Notes: a model not told the origin generated them from the sequence alone. 64,000 nucleotides of DNA from Asterochloris sp. CNOR1 (GCA_963969365.1 OZ017762.1:1-64000); one strand, 5' to 3'. Positions 1 to 11,687 are shown, counted from the stretch's first letter. Program-made: numbers and translations.

Positions 1-362
1 CCTAAACCCTAAACCCTAAACCCTAAACCCTAAACCCTAAACCCTAAACCCTAAACCCTAAACCCTAAACCCTAAACCCTAAACCCTAAACCCTAAACCC
101 TAAACCCTAAACCCTAAACCCTAAACCCTAAACCCTAAACCCTAAACCCTAAACCCTAAACCCTAAACCCTAAACCCTAAACCCTAAACCCTAACCCTAA
201 ACCCTAAACCCTAAACCCTAAACCCTAAACCCTAAACCCTAAACCCTAAACCCTAAACCCTAAACCCTAAACCCTGAACCCTAAACCCTAAACCCTAAAC
301 CCTAAACCCTAAACCCTAAACCCTAAACCCTAAACCCTAAACCCTAAACCCCAAACCCTAAC
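1..362. repeat. Terminal telomere, (CCCTAAA)n
   Basis: Almost pure array of the heptamer CCCTAAA in the C-rich orientation expected at the left end of a chromosome. There are a few one-base variants, including CCCTAA near 190 and CCCTGAA near 275. The G-rich heptamer TTTAGGG is the Arabidopsis-type telomere, also known from Chlorella and Coccomyxa; Chlamydomonas uses TTTTAGGG. The array starts at base 1, so the true chromosome end is probably just outside or collapsed in assembly. Confidence 0.98.
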
Positions 363-459
363 CCTGAACCCTTACCGAACCCTGAACCCTGAACCCTGAA
401 CCCTGAACCCTGAACCCTGAACCCCGAACCCTGAACCCTGAACCCTGAACCCTGAACCG
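363..459. repeat. Variant telomere block, (CCCTGAA)n
   Basis: About 13 heptamers in which the A-rich part is changed to give CCCTGAA (TTCAGGG on the other strand), with one CCCCGAA. The block is homogeneous and lies just inside the canonical array, as proximal variant repeats do in other eukaryotes. It marks the internal boundary of the telomere. Confidence 0.9.
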
Positions 460-731
460 CCTCTTTGCTCTGCAAGGCAGCCTGTGACCAGCAGGTGGGC
501 TGATGGCAAGCACCAACCCCTGGAACAAAGCAGCGCTGGCAGCTGGTGGCAATGACAATAGAGCACCTGGCCAGCGTCGCTATGACCCTTCCTATTATGC
601 AGCGTTTGTCTTTGACCCGGTGGATGGTCACAATGTGGAGGCTGTTTTCAACAAGCCGGCGAGCTAAAGCAAGCTCACATTCCAGTGGCTAGCGATAAGT
701 CTCTTGCATTGCAATTGGCATGCATCTGTCA
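460..731. other. Unique sequence between two telomeric blocks
   Basis: About 270 bp of ordinary-composition DNA separating the terminal array from a second telomeric block. I see no convincing coding exon. The short ORFs that run through it extend from telomere repeats and are not believable proteins. It may be a fragment captured when a broken end was healed by new telomere addition. Confidence 0.6.
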
Positions 732-926
732 CCCTAAACCCTAAACCCTAAACCCTAAACCCTAAACCCTAAACCCTAAACCCTAAACCCTAAACCCTAA
801 ACCCTAAACCCTAAACCCTAAACCCTAAACCCTAACCCCTAAACCCTAAACCCTAAACCCTAAACCCTAAACCCTAAACCCTAAACCCTGAACCCTGAAC
901 CCTAAACCCTAAACCCTAAACCCTAA
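732..926. repeat. Second (internal) telomeric block
   Basis: About 27 further CCCTAAA heptamers in the same orientation as the terminal array, with two CCCTGAA variants near 890-900 and a few CCCTAA/CCCCTAAA slips. The same orientation suggests an older chromosome end onto which more DNA and a new telomere were added, rather than an end-to-end fusion. Confidence 0.95.
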
Positions 927-1312
927 CCCCCGACCAGGTTTTTCCAAGTAACCAGTTCAATTCCTGCCACCACTGCCATATTTCTTCCACATATGTGGAC
1001 ATGCATGTCACAGGAAGCCGTTATAAACAAGTGAAGTAGGGGAGCGAGTATCTGCCAGTCAAAAATTCTCAAAGGTCTGCACTTGACACAGCTAGCTGCC
1101 ATAGCCACAAGATTACTGTGCAGTCAAACATCATGCTCTCAGGCATAGGCTGCACACTGCAGACAGGAAACCGATGCACTGCCACAGTGAGAGATGCTCA
1201 GCCTCAGGTCTGGAGCAGCCAGCGACCAGGGCAGTCCATTCCAATGATCTGCACGCTATGCAGAGTTCAGCACTGCATGTTGCCAGGCCACTGGGCTGCC
1301 TGTCGGTCTGCC
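927..1312. other. Subtelomeric interval without a recognised gene
   Basis: Unique DNA between the internal telomeric block and the first possible exon. Short ORFs occur on both strands, but none has a recognisable domain or a consistent splice context. I see nothing functional in it. Confidence 0.5.
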
Positions 1313-1603
1313 CTATGATTGTTGCTTCCTGAGTCTGCGTAGCCAAGCTAGTTGCGCAGAGTCTTCCCCAACAGACTCAGACAGGTCATGCTGTGGCTGT
1401 GGCTTGGTCTCTGGTAAGTCGGCCTGGCACTCCTCTGGATGTTGCTGCAGCCAGGCATCCTCAGAGCTGCTCCAGGTCTGTTGAATGTCTCTCCCAGGCT
1501 GCTTGAAGCGATGCGGCGGCCCCACCATGCTTTGCAGTAGCATCCTGGGCCCGATCCTGGCAGCGCCGTCAGCGAAGTCCCGGGTAGCGCACCGCAGGCT
1601 GAC
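1313..1603 (-). other. Possible alternative last exon of the HflX gene, or isolated ORF
   Basis: A 97-codon open stretch ends in a stop at 1313-1315 and is preceded on the minus strand by a good acceptor (TTGCCTGCAG at 1604-1613). In the HflX last exon a donor (AAG then GTCTGT, junction 1992/1993) sits right after the conserved IDRK. Splicing the two is in phase and would replace the nine-residue tail of the shorter model with about 96 polar residues. The tail resembles no HflX C-terminus that I know. A TGTAA motif on the minus strand near 1718-1722, a common green-algal poly(A) signal, favours the shorter model. Both remain possible. Confidence 0.3.
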
Positions 1604-1962
1604 CTGCAGGCAAGACACGGGACCCAACCTATGTAACACAGGGCTGCGGATAGCTCAGGCTGCTACCTGCTCAATGCTGCCTGACCTGCACCAAACAAGA
1701 TGAACTGTATCCTTGCATTACATGGCAGCAGCACACAGGCTATTGCAAGGCCTGAGCCCGGATCATCAGCAAGGTGCTAGCTGAACCATTTCAGGAGGTT
1801 GCAGCTGGTATCACAAAGGCACTGCGATGCTGAAGGCCAGGATGCCAGCTGCAGGCTAAACACATATCTGGGCCATGCAGGAGCTTGAAGCAGCGCACAT
1901 GAGAAAACTCAGTCGTAGCTGCTGCAGGCCATCATGGCCAGGATGCACAAGCCGACCACATC

Positions 1963-4900
1963 TCACACGCCCAGCAAAACAAGGGCACAGACCTTTCTGT
2001 CAATCTCCAGCAGCAGATCCTCCAGGCCACGGCCCTCCTTGGCCGAGACAAACACCATGGTGGGTCTGACACCCCCTGTAAGACGCCCATCCTCCCCCTG
2101 GGCAGCTGCCGTGGCAGCAGCAGCAGCAGTGTTCAGCTGCTGCTGCTGCTGCATCTGGGGCTGCTGACCCTTCCAGCTGCCTGGAGGTAGTACCTTTGCA
2201 GCAGCCTCTGCCTGAGTAAGCTCCTCAGGAGCCTGATCAGCCATGCCTGGAAAAGCCTCCATATCCAAGGCTGCTGGGGCATTGCCGTCTAGAATATGTG
2301 CCTGCTGGCCTGCACCTGCCTCCCCTTGGGCTGAGCCTTCAAGAGCCATGTCTCCAGAACTCGCCACGTCTAAAGTGGCAGGTTCGCTGTCTGGCTGAAG
2401 AGGTGCCTGCTGGCCCGCGTCGTCATCCCCTCGGGTTGGCAATGCAGCTGCAGCCTGCTCTAGCTGGCCTACACTGTCCTCTTCATACATCAGGCCTGCT
2501 GCAGCCTCCCCCTGGGGCGAGCCAGCAGGTGAGTCACCCTGGGCAGCGCCTGCAGCTGCGGCCTGAGCCTGCCGCTCCTTCTGCAGCAGCTCGGTCTGCT
2601 GCGCCTGCACAGAGTGCAGCTGGGCGCCGACAGGCTCCTGCAGCAGGTCTGTCTTGTTCCAGACCTCTAATAGGTCCCGCACCAAGCGGTCCTGAGGGAC
2701 TCCCAGGCTGGCCAGCACCTGCAGCAAAGGAAGACACTCATTGAAGGTGATGCGAAGATTTGGGGTTAATATGTTAGACAAAGACTCCTAAGGAGTCACG
2801 TTGAGGCTGGCGGAACACCTGCAGCAGGCAGGCAGGGTCTGCAAGTGAGATGCACATGGAGACGCAAGGGCTCCTGAGGGACGCCCAGGCTGGACAGCAG
2901 CTGCAGCACAGGCAGACGCTCAAAATAAGATGTGTTACACATAGGTCAGAAAGTGTGTGAGACAAGGGCTCATGAGGGACGCCCCAGGCTAGCCAGCAGC
3001 ACAGCAGGTGGAGTATGCACTGCGGGCTGCACACTTGGGGAGAACGGAATGCCCAGGCTGGTCAGCACCTGCAACAGACGCAGTTGGGGTGTGATGTTGG
3101 TTGTGGACGGATGCAACCGTGGCAAGCCAGCATCTGTTGCAGGGGCGAGAGCATCCCTGTGCACTGGTGTGCTGCATTGCCTGCTGACTGCCACTGAGTG
3201 TGTGCAAAGACAGGCCAGTGCTGCCAGCAGCTGCTGGTATACAAGTCTGTTACGACCTTACAGCAAGCAGGCAGCAGCGTTGCAGCAGATGCAATCAGGG
3301 ACCTGGCCTGTGCTGGCTACACACGGCAGCCAAGCCAGCACGTAGCTTGGGCATGGGGTTCACAGTGGCCTGTCCCTGCTCCAAAGGCCTTGTCCCTGGG
3401 CTGCTGCTGACTCAACATGTGGCTGAAGCCCCACCTGCATGACGGCCTCTCGCTGTTGCAGAACGTAGGGCGAGCTTGCATCCAGGACGTGCAGCAGCAG
3501 GTCTGCCTGGGTTACCTCCTCCAGCGTGGACTGCAGCACAGTCAGCACACACCAATGGCTTGTACAGAGCCTTGATACAGAAGCAGAAGCACAGCATCCC
3601 ATCCTGGTATTGTCACCCAAAGAGCTTCACATGCCACAAGCAGACTAAGCTGCAGCTCTGCCTTGGTCACCTGTTTCAGCGCAGCCTGCAATGAGGCAGA
3701 ATGAACCAGGTGGCTGCTCTGAGCACACCCTGCTGCCAGCCAATTCAGTGCTACAGTCATGCACAGCAGCTTGAAATGCAGGGCACAGTAGAAGTACTCT
3801 GGTTGCAAAAGTGCACATGTGGCAGGCCTTAAGCCCAGCCAAACAGCACTCAGAGGCACAGGGCAGCTGTGCTGGCAAGCACAGCATCCTTCTCATGAGA
3901 GAGCACTCAGGAATGTCCAGGCGGAAGCAGGGACAGCGCAACATAGCCTGCCTGCAGCATAAGCTGGCATGCAGCCCCACAGAGAGGCACATGGGGGATA
4001 TCAGCCCCCTGCTACGGGTTATAGCAGGGTTAGGGTTTAGGTGACAAGCATGGCCAACCCAAAGCAGGCTTGCCAAGCCAGGCACCACCTGGACTGAAGC
4101 ACAGCGGCCTGTCCCAGCAGGCAGAAGCTATACATCATAACCCTAGATGGAGCACGATCTGCATGTCCGCACCATGGGAACCACCTGCTGCTACTGACAT
4201 GACCAGGCAGAAGCGCCCCTTGGCTGATTCAAGGCCAACGTATGCCGGTGGTCGATGTGTTGATGAAAGAGTTGGGCCCAAAGCAGCTGAGGCTTGGTGC
4301 AGCTGAGGCTTGGTGCAGCTGACCTTGAAGGCCTTGATGAGCTGTGGAGGCAGATCTGTGATGAAGCCCACTGTGTCGCTCAGGAGCGCCTCACGCCCCG
4401 AAGGGAGCATGACCCGCCTCAAAGTCGGGTCCAGAGTCGCAAACAGCCTGCATGGGAGGGAAGGGGCCTCATGAGTGGGCCAAAGGCAGGCGCAGGTCAT
4501 CTTTCTGGGGACTGCAGCATGCCCTTGCAGGCGCGCGCCCAGCTGATCTGGTCAGGCTGCGATTGCGTGCTGTGATGGGCCATGTAGCTTTGGGAAAGAC
4601 ACAGGCATCTGTCCCCTCAGCTGGCCTGGGGGGCATGATGCGCCAAGCTGTGCAGCAGCAGTTCTTTACCATGGCATGCGGTGCAGTCAGCCCCCCTCCT
4701 GATGGGAGTCCGTAGCGTCCATGCAGCTGTGCACATTGTAAAGGGAGCAGCAGCTCAACAACAAGCCTGCCAGGCCAGAGTAACGTGAGGTGTGCTACAA
4801 GAAGTTCCCCAATGCAGCCAAGTTGCGCACGACTTCACAGCCAGATGCGGGTTTTGCAGCGACACCTGGCCTGCACCCCTGCGCAATGCTCTTGCATGTC

Positions 4901-7900
4901 CATCCCACCCTTACATGTCGCCTGTGCCGGGATAGATTTGGAGGCACCCTGCATTTAGATGCAGCAGGCAGCTACCCACTGGCCCAGCTGCCCCACTTGT
5001 CCTGCAACCCATCTAGATTGCTCTTGTCCCTCCTGCCTGATGGCACCAGCCCTTTGCAGCAAGCCATCGGTGCCCTCCCTAAGCTCAGACATCGTGTCCA
5101 GCCCACGTGACGTGCACCAGTTGGGTATGCTCCCTTGTAAGGGATACCATCCCCACACAAGCTAGCAGGTTGATCTGCACCCCACCCTGCAGGCCCGTGT
5201 CCCTGTTGACAAGCGCTGAGGTAAGGAAGAGGCGTAGCCAAGTAGGACCCCCAGTCCTGCACCAGGCCAGTCCAAACTATGTAAAGCTGTCTTGCCTGTC
5301 CTGCACCCCAGCTCACTTGTCCTGCACGCCCATGTCCCTCTTGCTGAGCGCTTGCGTCAGCGAGCTCTTCCCCGCATTGGTGTACCCAATCACGGCCACC
5401 ACAGCCTTGCCAGCGCGACGGCTGCTGCCTCGCTGCAACTCCCGTGTGCGCTGTACCTGCAGGCAACAAGGGGCCCCTGCAGTGCATTCAGGGCTCACAA
5501 TGCACTGTACTCTGGGCCAGCAGGCACAGGTATGTAGCCTGGTTGCCAGACATAGCTGCAGCTCTTGCACGCGCTGAGCCTTCAGCGCAACAAGCTGCGC
5601 TTGGCATGTTGCTGCAGCTGCAGCATCCATGGACCCCCAAAACAGCCTTGTCAGGAAGATTGCAGGTCTGCCCTGCTGGCGGCTGCTTCATTGCTGCAGC
5701 GCCAGCTACAGTGCACCTACACAGTCACAGCGACAAGGGCCCACACAAGGGCCACCAAGGGCTAGACTGCCCTCTGCTTGAGTGCGGCAGGCTGAAGTGC
5801 ATGTGCTTCAGGCCAAGACAGCTGCAGCTGTGCCTGCAAGGAAGCGGCAGGCTGTGCTCTTGCTGTGAGTTTGATTGCACTGCACCTGCACCACCAGGTG
5901 CAGCCAGCCACAGCAGCCCAGGCAACCCACCTCGCCAAGTTTAGCCAGCAGAGCCTTACGCCGAGTGGCCAGGCGCCTCCTTTGGAGCTGCAGCTCGGAC
6001 TCACCGGCACCTGCTGCGCCTCCCAGGCCTCCTGACGCCGCGCTGCTGCGCCCGCGCTGCCTGCACACAGCCATGCCATGTAGCATGCTGTCCTGGCACA
6101 GAGCAGTTCTCTGACAGCCGCTGGCAGCAACTGACTGCCTGCGCAGGACACCTCTGCAGCTGCGGCAATCCCCACAGCAGTGCAGAGCTTTGATGTTGCT
6201 AGACTTGGTGTGTTTACTAAACAGCACCAAACAACGGAGCATCTGCAAGCATCTCTGGCTGCTTTGACCACGTCAGGGAACATGTAAACCAACTGACAGT
6301 TGCACCACACATGTGCAGGTAGGGATCTGATTGCAACCTAAAGTCCCGCCTGCAGTCTCACTTGGGGGCCCACTGATGACTTCTGGGCCAGCTGCCTGAA
6401 GCTACTCAGCACAGCCATGACTGACGCTGCATGGGACCACACAGAATGCTCAGCAGACAGCACAGAGCCTCACCGTGCGCTGACGACCTCTGTACTGGCC
6501 TCCCCATCCTGCCCAAACGCGCCCCGCGCTCCTGCGGCTGTGATCCCTCGCACCAGCCTGGAGGCTCGATAATCAAGAGCAGCCAGCTCCACCTGCAGCA
6601 GGCCAGCTGTGACTCAACCGAATATAGGGCAGACCTCTTCAGACCATCAATATCAATGCTTCCTGCCACTTTGCCTCATCCTGGCAGGCCCGGCAGATCC
6701 TATTGCCTGGGATGACACAGGAAGCACTACCTCCAGGTGGACACCGTACAGTTGGGAATTTTGATCTAGAGATGGCCCCAGGCAGGCTGTGGCCCCGCAG
6801 GCCAGTGGAGATGCAGCCTCAGAGTTACCCCAGTCTAGGCAGTGGCTGCATGCCTGCCAGTACAGGTGCATGCATCACAGCGAAGATGGTGCTGTGGGAC
6901 AGCAACTGACTTGGGGATGCGCATATTAGGGCCTCAGAGATTGGGCCCAACAGATGCTCGCTGCCCTAGCAATTGGGCAGATGTGCGGCTGCATTGGTGA
7001 CCTTTGCAACACGACAGCTGCAACAATAGCTGACCTGAGGGAGAGGCACATGCCATGAGCTTTCCCAGGACGCTTTCAAGCTTGAGGTCTTTGGGTCAGA
7101 TGCTGCACCTGCAGGCGGGCCTTGCTGGCGCGCACAGTGATAGAATCAAACCCTGCTGCCAGGGATGCATGCATTCTGCATGACACCCATTTGCTGCCAG
7201 CAAGCTGCTTAAGATGCACCTGCTGCCACCTCGCAAAGCCCGTCTGCAGGCGGGGCGTCCCCGTTGCATGTTGTAGTTGCAAAGAGAGACCTGCTGTGCC
7301 AGCAACCTGCTGCCCAGGACGCAAACCTCCACAGCGCCCACCTGCAGACGAGCTTCTCTGGTGCGCGCCCTCTTGGCAAAAATCTCGATGATGAGCCGCC
7401 GCCTGTCCATGACTGGCAGGCCCAGGTCAGCCTCCAGGTTGCGCTGGTGGATGCCATTCAGGTTTGCGTTCATAACCAGCCTGCAGCAGAGCCAGTGACA
7501 CTCAGCCTGCAGCAGAGACAGTGACATTGGTGCTGCAGCCAAGCTGTTGGCAGCCAGCCTGCAGCAGCCTCATTGGTGGCGCTGGGGAGTGCGATTCAAG
7601 ATGGCTTACATGGTGGCCTGCAGCCACACGTCATGACCGCTAACACTGCGGTGATGTGCTCCATCCTCCTCAGCGAGGCTGAGTCAGCCTCCCGTGGTGG
7701 ATGACGCTGAGGGTGGCATACAGAGACAGCACCTCGACACTGCAGACACTGCAGGCACTGCAGACAATGGCAGCTTGTTGGCTCCTGCCAGCACCTGCTC
7801 ACCTGGTGATGTCCCCCATCTCCTGGCAGGTGGCAGCCACCTTTTTTACCGCGCCTGGCCCAATGTAGGTGGCGCTGCTGACCTTCTTCTGGCTGCCTCG

Positions 7901-8314
7901 TCCCAGCACCAGGTGGCGGCATGAGGAACCTGAAGGGTGGCAGCGCAGCAGCATGTGCCCAAGGATACACTTGGCGCCTGAGAAGCTTGCAGCAAAGCTT
8001 GCAGAGCGAAGGGGCTGGCATGAGTAACCACCTGTCAGCGTTTCCACCAGCTTCAGCGTCTCATGCAGATGCTCAAGAGAGCGCTGGCGGGGATGCACCA
8101 CGAGGAAGTTCTCAGTCTGTTCAGTGCTGTGGGTGACAACAGATCTCCTGCATTGACGTGCGGTGTCCCAAGGTTGCGGTTGCCACCTTGAATCTGTGAT
8201 TGCAAGGAAAGGCAACTCTATGATGCCAAGGGGACGCAGAATCGCAGCAAAGTCCTTTCTTATACAGAGGCGTCGGACGCTGTGCAGGACTGGTCCTCCA
8301 CAGCAGTGCAGCAT
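1963..8314 (-). CDS. hflX: HflX/GTPBP6-type GTPase, probably organellar
   Basis: Ribosome-associated GTPase; HflX splits or rescues stalled 70S-type ribosomes. Ten exons (5' to 3'): 8314-8187, 8147-8032, 7929-7803, 7480-7342, 6592-6474, 6060-5931, 5456-5317, 4447-4324, 3530-3435, 2718-1963; 624 residues with all phases closing. The N-terminus ([16 protein letters not shown]) is Arg-rich like an organelle presequence. Conserved blocks: [11 protein letters not shown] and [17 protein letters not shown] (N-terminal HflX domain), [19 protein letters not shown]-loop GYTNAGKSS (residues 277-285), LFATLDPT with DTVG (324-327), NKTD (394-397) and SAK (598-600). The [12 protein letters not shown] form is plant-like. 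An A/Q/E-rich insert of roughly 190 residues separates NKTD from SAK, normally about 25 apart. The C-terminus may instead splice to 1313-1603. The start is the only in-frame ATG upstream of exon 2, and it opens onto a promoter interval shared with the lipase gene. Confidence 0.93.
2700..3075. repeat. Degenerate copies of the last HflX exon's acceptor edge
   Basis: The exon-intron junction at about 2700-2723 (CAGGCTGGCCAGCACCTGCA) recurs inside the adjoining intron at 2881-2908, 2981-3000 and 3048-3075. Each copy has a few substitutions, and two of the three are preceded by the same GAGGGAC-like exon sequence. Intron 2719-3434 is thus largely built from copies of its own 3' splice-site region. 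Confidence 0.75.
4028..4041. repeat. Short interstitial telomeric motif
   Basis: GGTTAGGGTTTAGG, two adjoining TTTAGGG-like units in the G-rich orientation, within an HflX intron (3531-4323). It contains the plant telobox in reverse (TTAGGGTTT). It could be chance, a healed break or a telobox protein site. Confidence 0.6.
4284..4324. repeat. 16-bp tandem repeat abutting an HflX splice donor
   Basis: Two and a half exact copies of AGCTGAGGCTTGGTGC end at the donor of the HflX exon 4324-4447. The last partial copy merges into the donor itself. This is a small, recent example of duplication seeded at a splice site. Confidence 0.8.
5187..5353. repeat. Copy of the P-loop exon's donor side in the next HflX intron
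   Basis: The 3' end of the P-loop exon (5317-5353 on the plus strand) has a degenerate copy at about 5187-5220: CCTGCAGGCCCGTGTCCCTG against CCTGCACGCCCATGTCCCTC, followed in both by a matching AGCGCT. The copy lies downstream of the donor, inside intron 4448-5316. Confidence 0.65.
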
Positions 8315-8542
8315 GAGAAGTGTAAGAAGTAAAATGAGTTGTTTGACTGCTTTGACTGTTTATAGAAATGCCAACCGCCTGCAATAGCTGCTGGATCACC
8401 AGCAGGCTGCTTTCGGTCCCACAAAGGCGACACCTCTTGCTGGCCATCAGCAACCGGCAATCTGTCTGTGTGGCAGGTGCAATGAAAGTGGAAGAAGGCC
8501 ACCGCATGAACAGCAGGTTTGTACAATCAACCCATTGCAGCC
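8315..8542. promoter_or_regulatory. Divergent promoter interval between HflX and lipase genes
   Basis: These 228 bp separate the ATG of HflX (minus) from the ATG of the hydrolase (plus) and must hold both 5' leaders and promoters. Around 8320-8370 it is noticeably richer in A and T than its surroundings. I see no clear TATA element. A bidirectional promoter is inferred from gene layout only. Confidence 0.45.
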
Positions 8543-11500
8543 ATGAGAATCATGGCTTGCCCTCAGACTGGATTGCCTGCGCGCAGGCAGCAAAAGCTCC
8601 GCACTTTTGCATACCAGCCAGACAAGGCAGAGGCAATTAAGGCAGTGCTGATCTTTCACCATGGTTACGGAGAATATCTGGGCAGGCAAGTGGTCAGGAG
8701 AGCCTCTTCAATGTCAATGCCAGCAGTTAGTGTTGAGCAGCCAATTTGCCCATGTGCAGGTACAAGCAAGGTGGGCCTCGCCCTGTGACAGCAAAGCTGT
8801 CTGTAGCTTGAGCCATGTCAGCGGTGATCAGAGCTCAGCCTGCTGTGTCATTCATAGTGCTGAACTATAAGGAGTGCGCCAGTGGTGGGCTGACCACTTT
8901 GGCAGGGCTTACACTTTCAGTCATTGAGCAGCCAGCACTTGCTGGGCAGCACCTGGGCAGCACCTCAGCCTCTGCATTGCAACATTGCCTTGCCTGCAGT
9001 GTTTGGGCAGCTGGTACAGCGCAGCATCGCTGTGCATGCCCAGGAGGCGCATGGCCATGGGGACAGCGAGCCCAAAGAAGAGGACGCACGCTGCCTGGTG
9101 TGGGACTATCGTCACCTGGTGAGACCATGTGCTGCTGACAACTTTTACATGTCTTGCTCTATCACCTGGCACTGATGCTGCGCCTGCTGAGGCTTGGCGG
9201 CCCTGCAGCTGCAATACAGGGGCTCTTGACAGCCCTAGCAATCCAGCACATGGGCTCAGCAGTGCCAGGCCCTGCAGCAGGGCCTGCTAAAATACAGCTG
9301 CGCACGAGCCAGGCCTGTCTGCCAGGTCCTTGTCCCTTTGGTAACCGCTGCCTGACATTGGGCTTCTGTCACAGACAGCCAAGCGCTGCTCTGCTGTATA
9401 CGCTCAGACGTACGGGGGATTCAGGCTGTTGATGGGCGGGATTCTCCTGTCAGTGAGGCTCTGCACATCTGCTGCGCACTTCATTTGGGTGCTGGGAGGC
9501 TTCTGCCTGGTCCCTCTACCTACAGCAAGGGCTCGCTGTGATGTGGAGTGACCTCACCTGTTGATGTTTAGACATTGTGCTTGTATACATCGGGAGGTCG
9601 GACTGCTTGCGCTGGTTCTGACAGCGTGTGTGATCCTACTCCCATGTGTTGAGTCTGTGGAGGTCCAGCGCTGCTCGATGTCTACACCACCCGAGCAGAA
9701 CTGCAACTATGGTTTGCCTCGCTGCAGGCCACACAATGTGCTTTGGGGTCCTGGCTGTGCCCAGCCAGGCAGGGCCTGGCTGGCGCTCCCCACCTTTTGC
9801 TGACCGCCCAGTGGCGGCTCTGCAGGTGGATGACTGTGAGGCTTTTGCTCGTGAGGTGCGTCAGGGATACCCAGCAGGCACAACCTTCGTGATGGGCGGG
9901 CAGTCCATGGGCGGGCTGGTTGCTGCGCATGTGAGCACCTGCAGCGGCCACTACAGGCAGACATTCCAGACCTCCACCCTGACAGAGTTTGTTGTTCTGC
10001 TACCTAGCTTGTGCACCCTGCAGTGCTGGGAATCACAGCTGGAAACTGTGCAACTGCTACATGTCCTCGGTATATGTGCACGTCAGGCAATGTGCAGCAC
10101 CGCTGGCAGTCACAATCCCACACAAGTTGCTGCATCGCGGTGTCCCTGCTGCCTGCAGCATTTCCAGTCAGCACCAGATGTCACCGCTGCATGAGTCCAC
10201 CGGTGCCTGCAGACAGTGTTGCGAGACCAGTCAGTCTGGCAGGGCCTCGTTCTCTGCTCAGCTGCTGTGGACGTGGAATGGACACTACTGCTGAGGTGGG
10301 GATCTGCGCACAATTATGGGTCAACAACAGCCAGTGCTGCAGCCTGATATCGCGAGAACTCCTGCCCCAAGCTGCAACGCAAGGGCTGTTGAGTCGCGTT
10401 TTTGGCTGCATCGGGGAGAGTGCGCCAGCAGAAGCACAGTGCACTGCTGCAACAAAGCTTGTGTTCCAAAAGCCTTGGCTGCACATGCAATTAGCCCCTG
10501 TGGTGCAGGCTGCAGGCCCCCCTGGGTGATCTGCTGGCCAGGTGGCTACCTCGAGCCAGGATTGTGGCTGCGGTGTCGTCTGAATACCTGAGCCAGGTGG
10601 GCACCTGCCTGAGAGCGGGCAGCTTGCCTGCCTTGCTCAAGTTGTGAGCTGTGCTGCCGCAAGTGACTGGCAGCGCTCTTCCAGCTCTGTTAGCAGCATG
10701 TCTGGGGTGCAAAGCAGGCATCTGAACAGCCTACAGAACCCCAGCAGGGTATGCTTACAAGCTTTTGCCCAACTTCCATTTGCAGGACACCAGGTGGAGA
10801 GCTCGTTCACAGATTGCATGTTGGCTGGCCGTCGTCTTACATGCCATGCACCACTGACTCCCTTATGTGGTATTGGTGACCTGCAGGGATCTGAGCGTGC
10901 AAGAGCTGCTCATGTCCTTAGCACATCAGGCATCATCACTCACCGCAATGGGGCGTCTTGCACTTTTGCAGGATCCTGAAGTGGTCAGGTCTTTCAAGGA
11001 AGACCCCTACAACTTTGTGGGCCCTGTACGTGCCCGCACGGGGAACGAGCTGCTCAAGGGCTTCAGGGACCTGCAGGCTAAGGAGCACGAGCTGGGGCTG
11101 CCCATCTACGCGCACCATGGCAATGCAGACAAGATCACTAGCCTGCCGGTGAGGTGGGGGGCCTTGTATATGTGTCGCGCTTAACTGCTTTCTCTGCAGC
11201 TGCACTGGGCACTGCCAACCCCACAATGGAGGGCTTGCAAAGCAAGGCCGATGCTGCCATCATGGCTGGGCTTCTGCTGTTGTGGGTGTGAGTACATGCA
11301 GCTCTTGTAACTGTGCTGTTTTGAGTGCTGTTCTTGCTCACTGCAGACCACAGTATGCATGCATGCGGGTCCTTGCTAGGTGGCTATGTGTTGACTACCT
11401 TCTGCTGCTTAAACTGCACTTCATGCTGTACTTTCATTTCAGCCATGCCGCGGACAGCCATCTTGGCACTCCAAAGCTCCTAGACAGCATTTGTTATGTC

Positions 11501-11687
11501 CTGCTGGTTTGTGCTGCAGGCCGTAAAAAGACTCCTGGAGAACTGCCGCTCTGACGATGTTACACTAAATGTTGTTGAACATGGTTATCACGAGCTATTT
11601 CTTGGGCCAGAAAAGGAACAGGTCACACAATCGCTCTCTGACTGGCTCTTGAGCATAACAGAGAAGGCCAGAAGTCATAGCGCTTGA
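8543..11687 (+). CDS. Monoacylglycerol-lipase-type alpha/beta hydrolase
   Basis: Serine hydrolase of the MAGL/lysophospholipase family, expected to cleave monoacylglycerols or lysophospholipids. Eight exons: 8543-8685, 8760-8770, 9000-9118, 9826-9930, 10213-10295, 10509-10596, 10972-11148, 11520-11687; 297 residues, phases closing, usual family length. Visible features: oxyanion motif HHGYG (39-43), HGHGDSEP, nucleophile elbow GQSMG with Ser118, acidic residue Asp236 in HGNADK and His266 in HGYHEL, so a complete Ser-Asp-His triad. There is no signal peptide, so a cytosolic or lipid-droplet location is plausible. The 11-nt second exon supplies the tripeptide YKQ after GEYLGR, which restores the family motif GRYxxVF; without it the frame does not close. 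The first intron uses a GC donor. The start is the ATG at 8543; ATG 8552 is an alternative. The gene ends 132 bp from the convergent amidase gene. Confidence 0.93.
8760..8770 (+). other. 11-nt microexon of the lipase gene
   Basis: GTACAAGCAAG is flanked by ATGTGCAG upstream and GTGGGC downstream. It joins AG at the end of exon 1 to TG at the start of exon 3, giving Arg-Tyr-Lys-Gln-Val, exactly where MAGL relatives carry GRY-K-VF. The upstream intron (8686-8759) has a GC-AG boundary with the typical AG|GCAAGT donor. Confidence 0.85.

Noticed and set aside
1-926. CRISPR-like regular repeats at the left end
   Set aside because: Heptamer telomere repeats without spacers; eukaryotic chromosome end.
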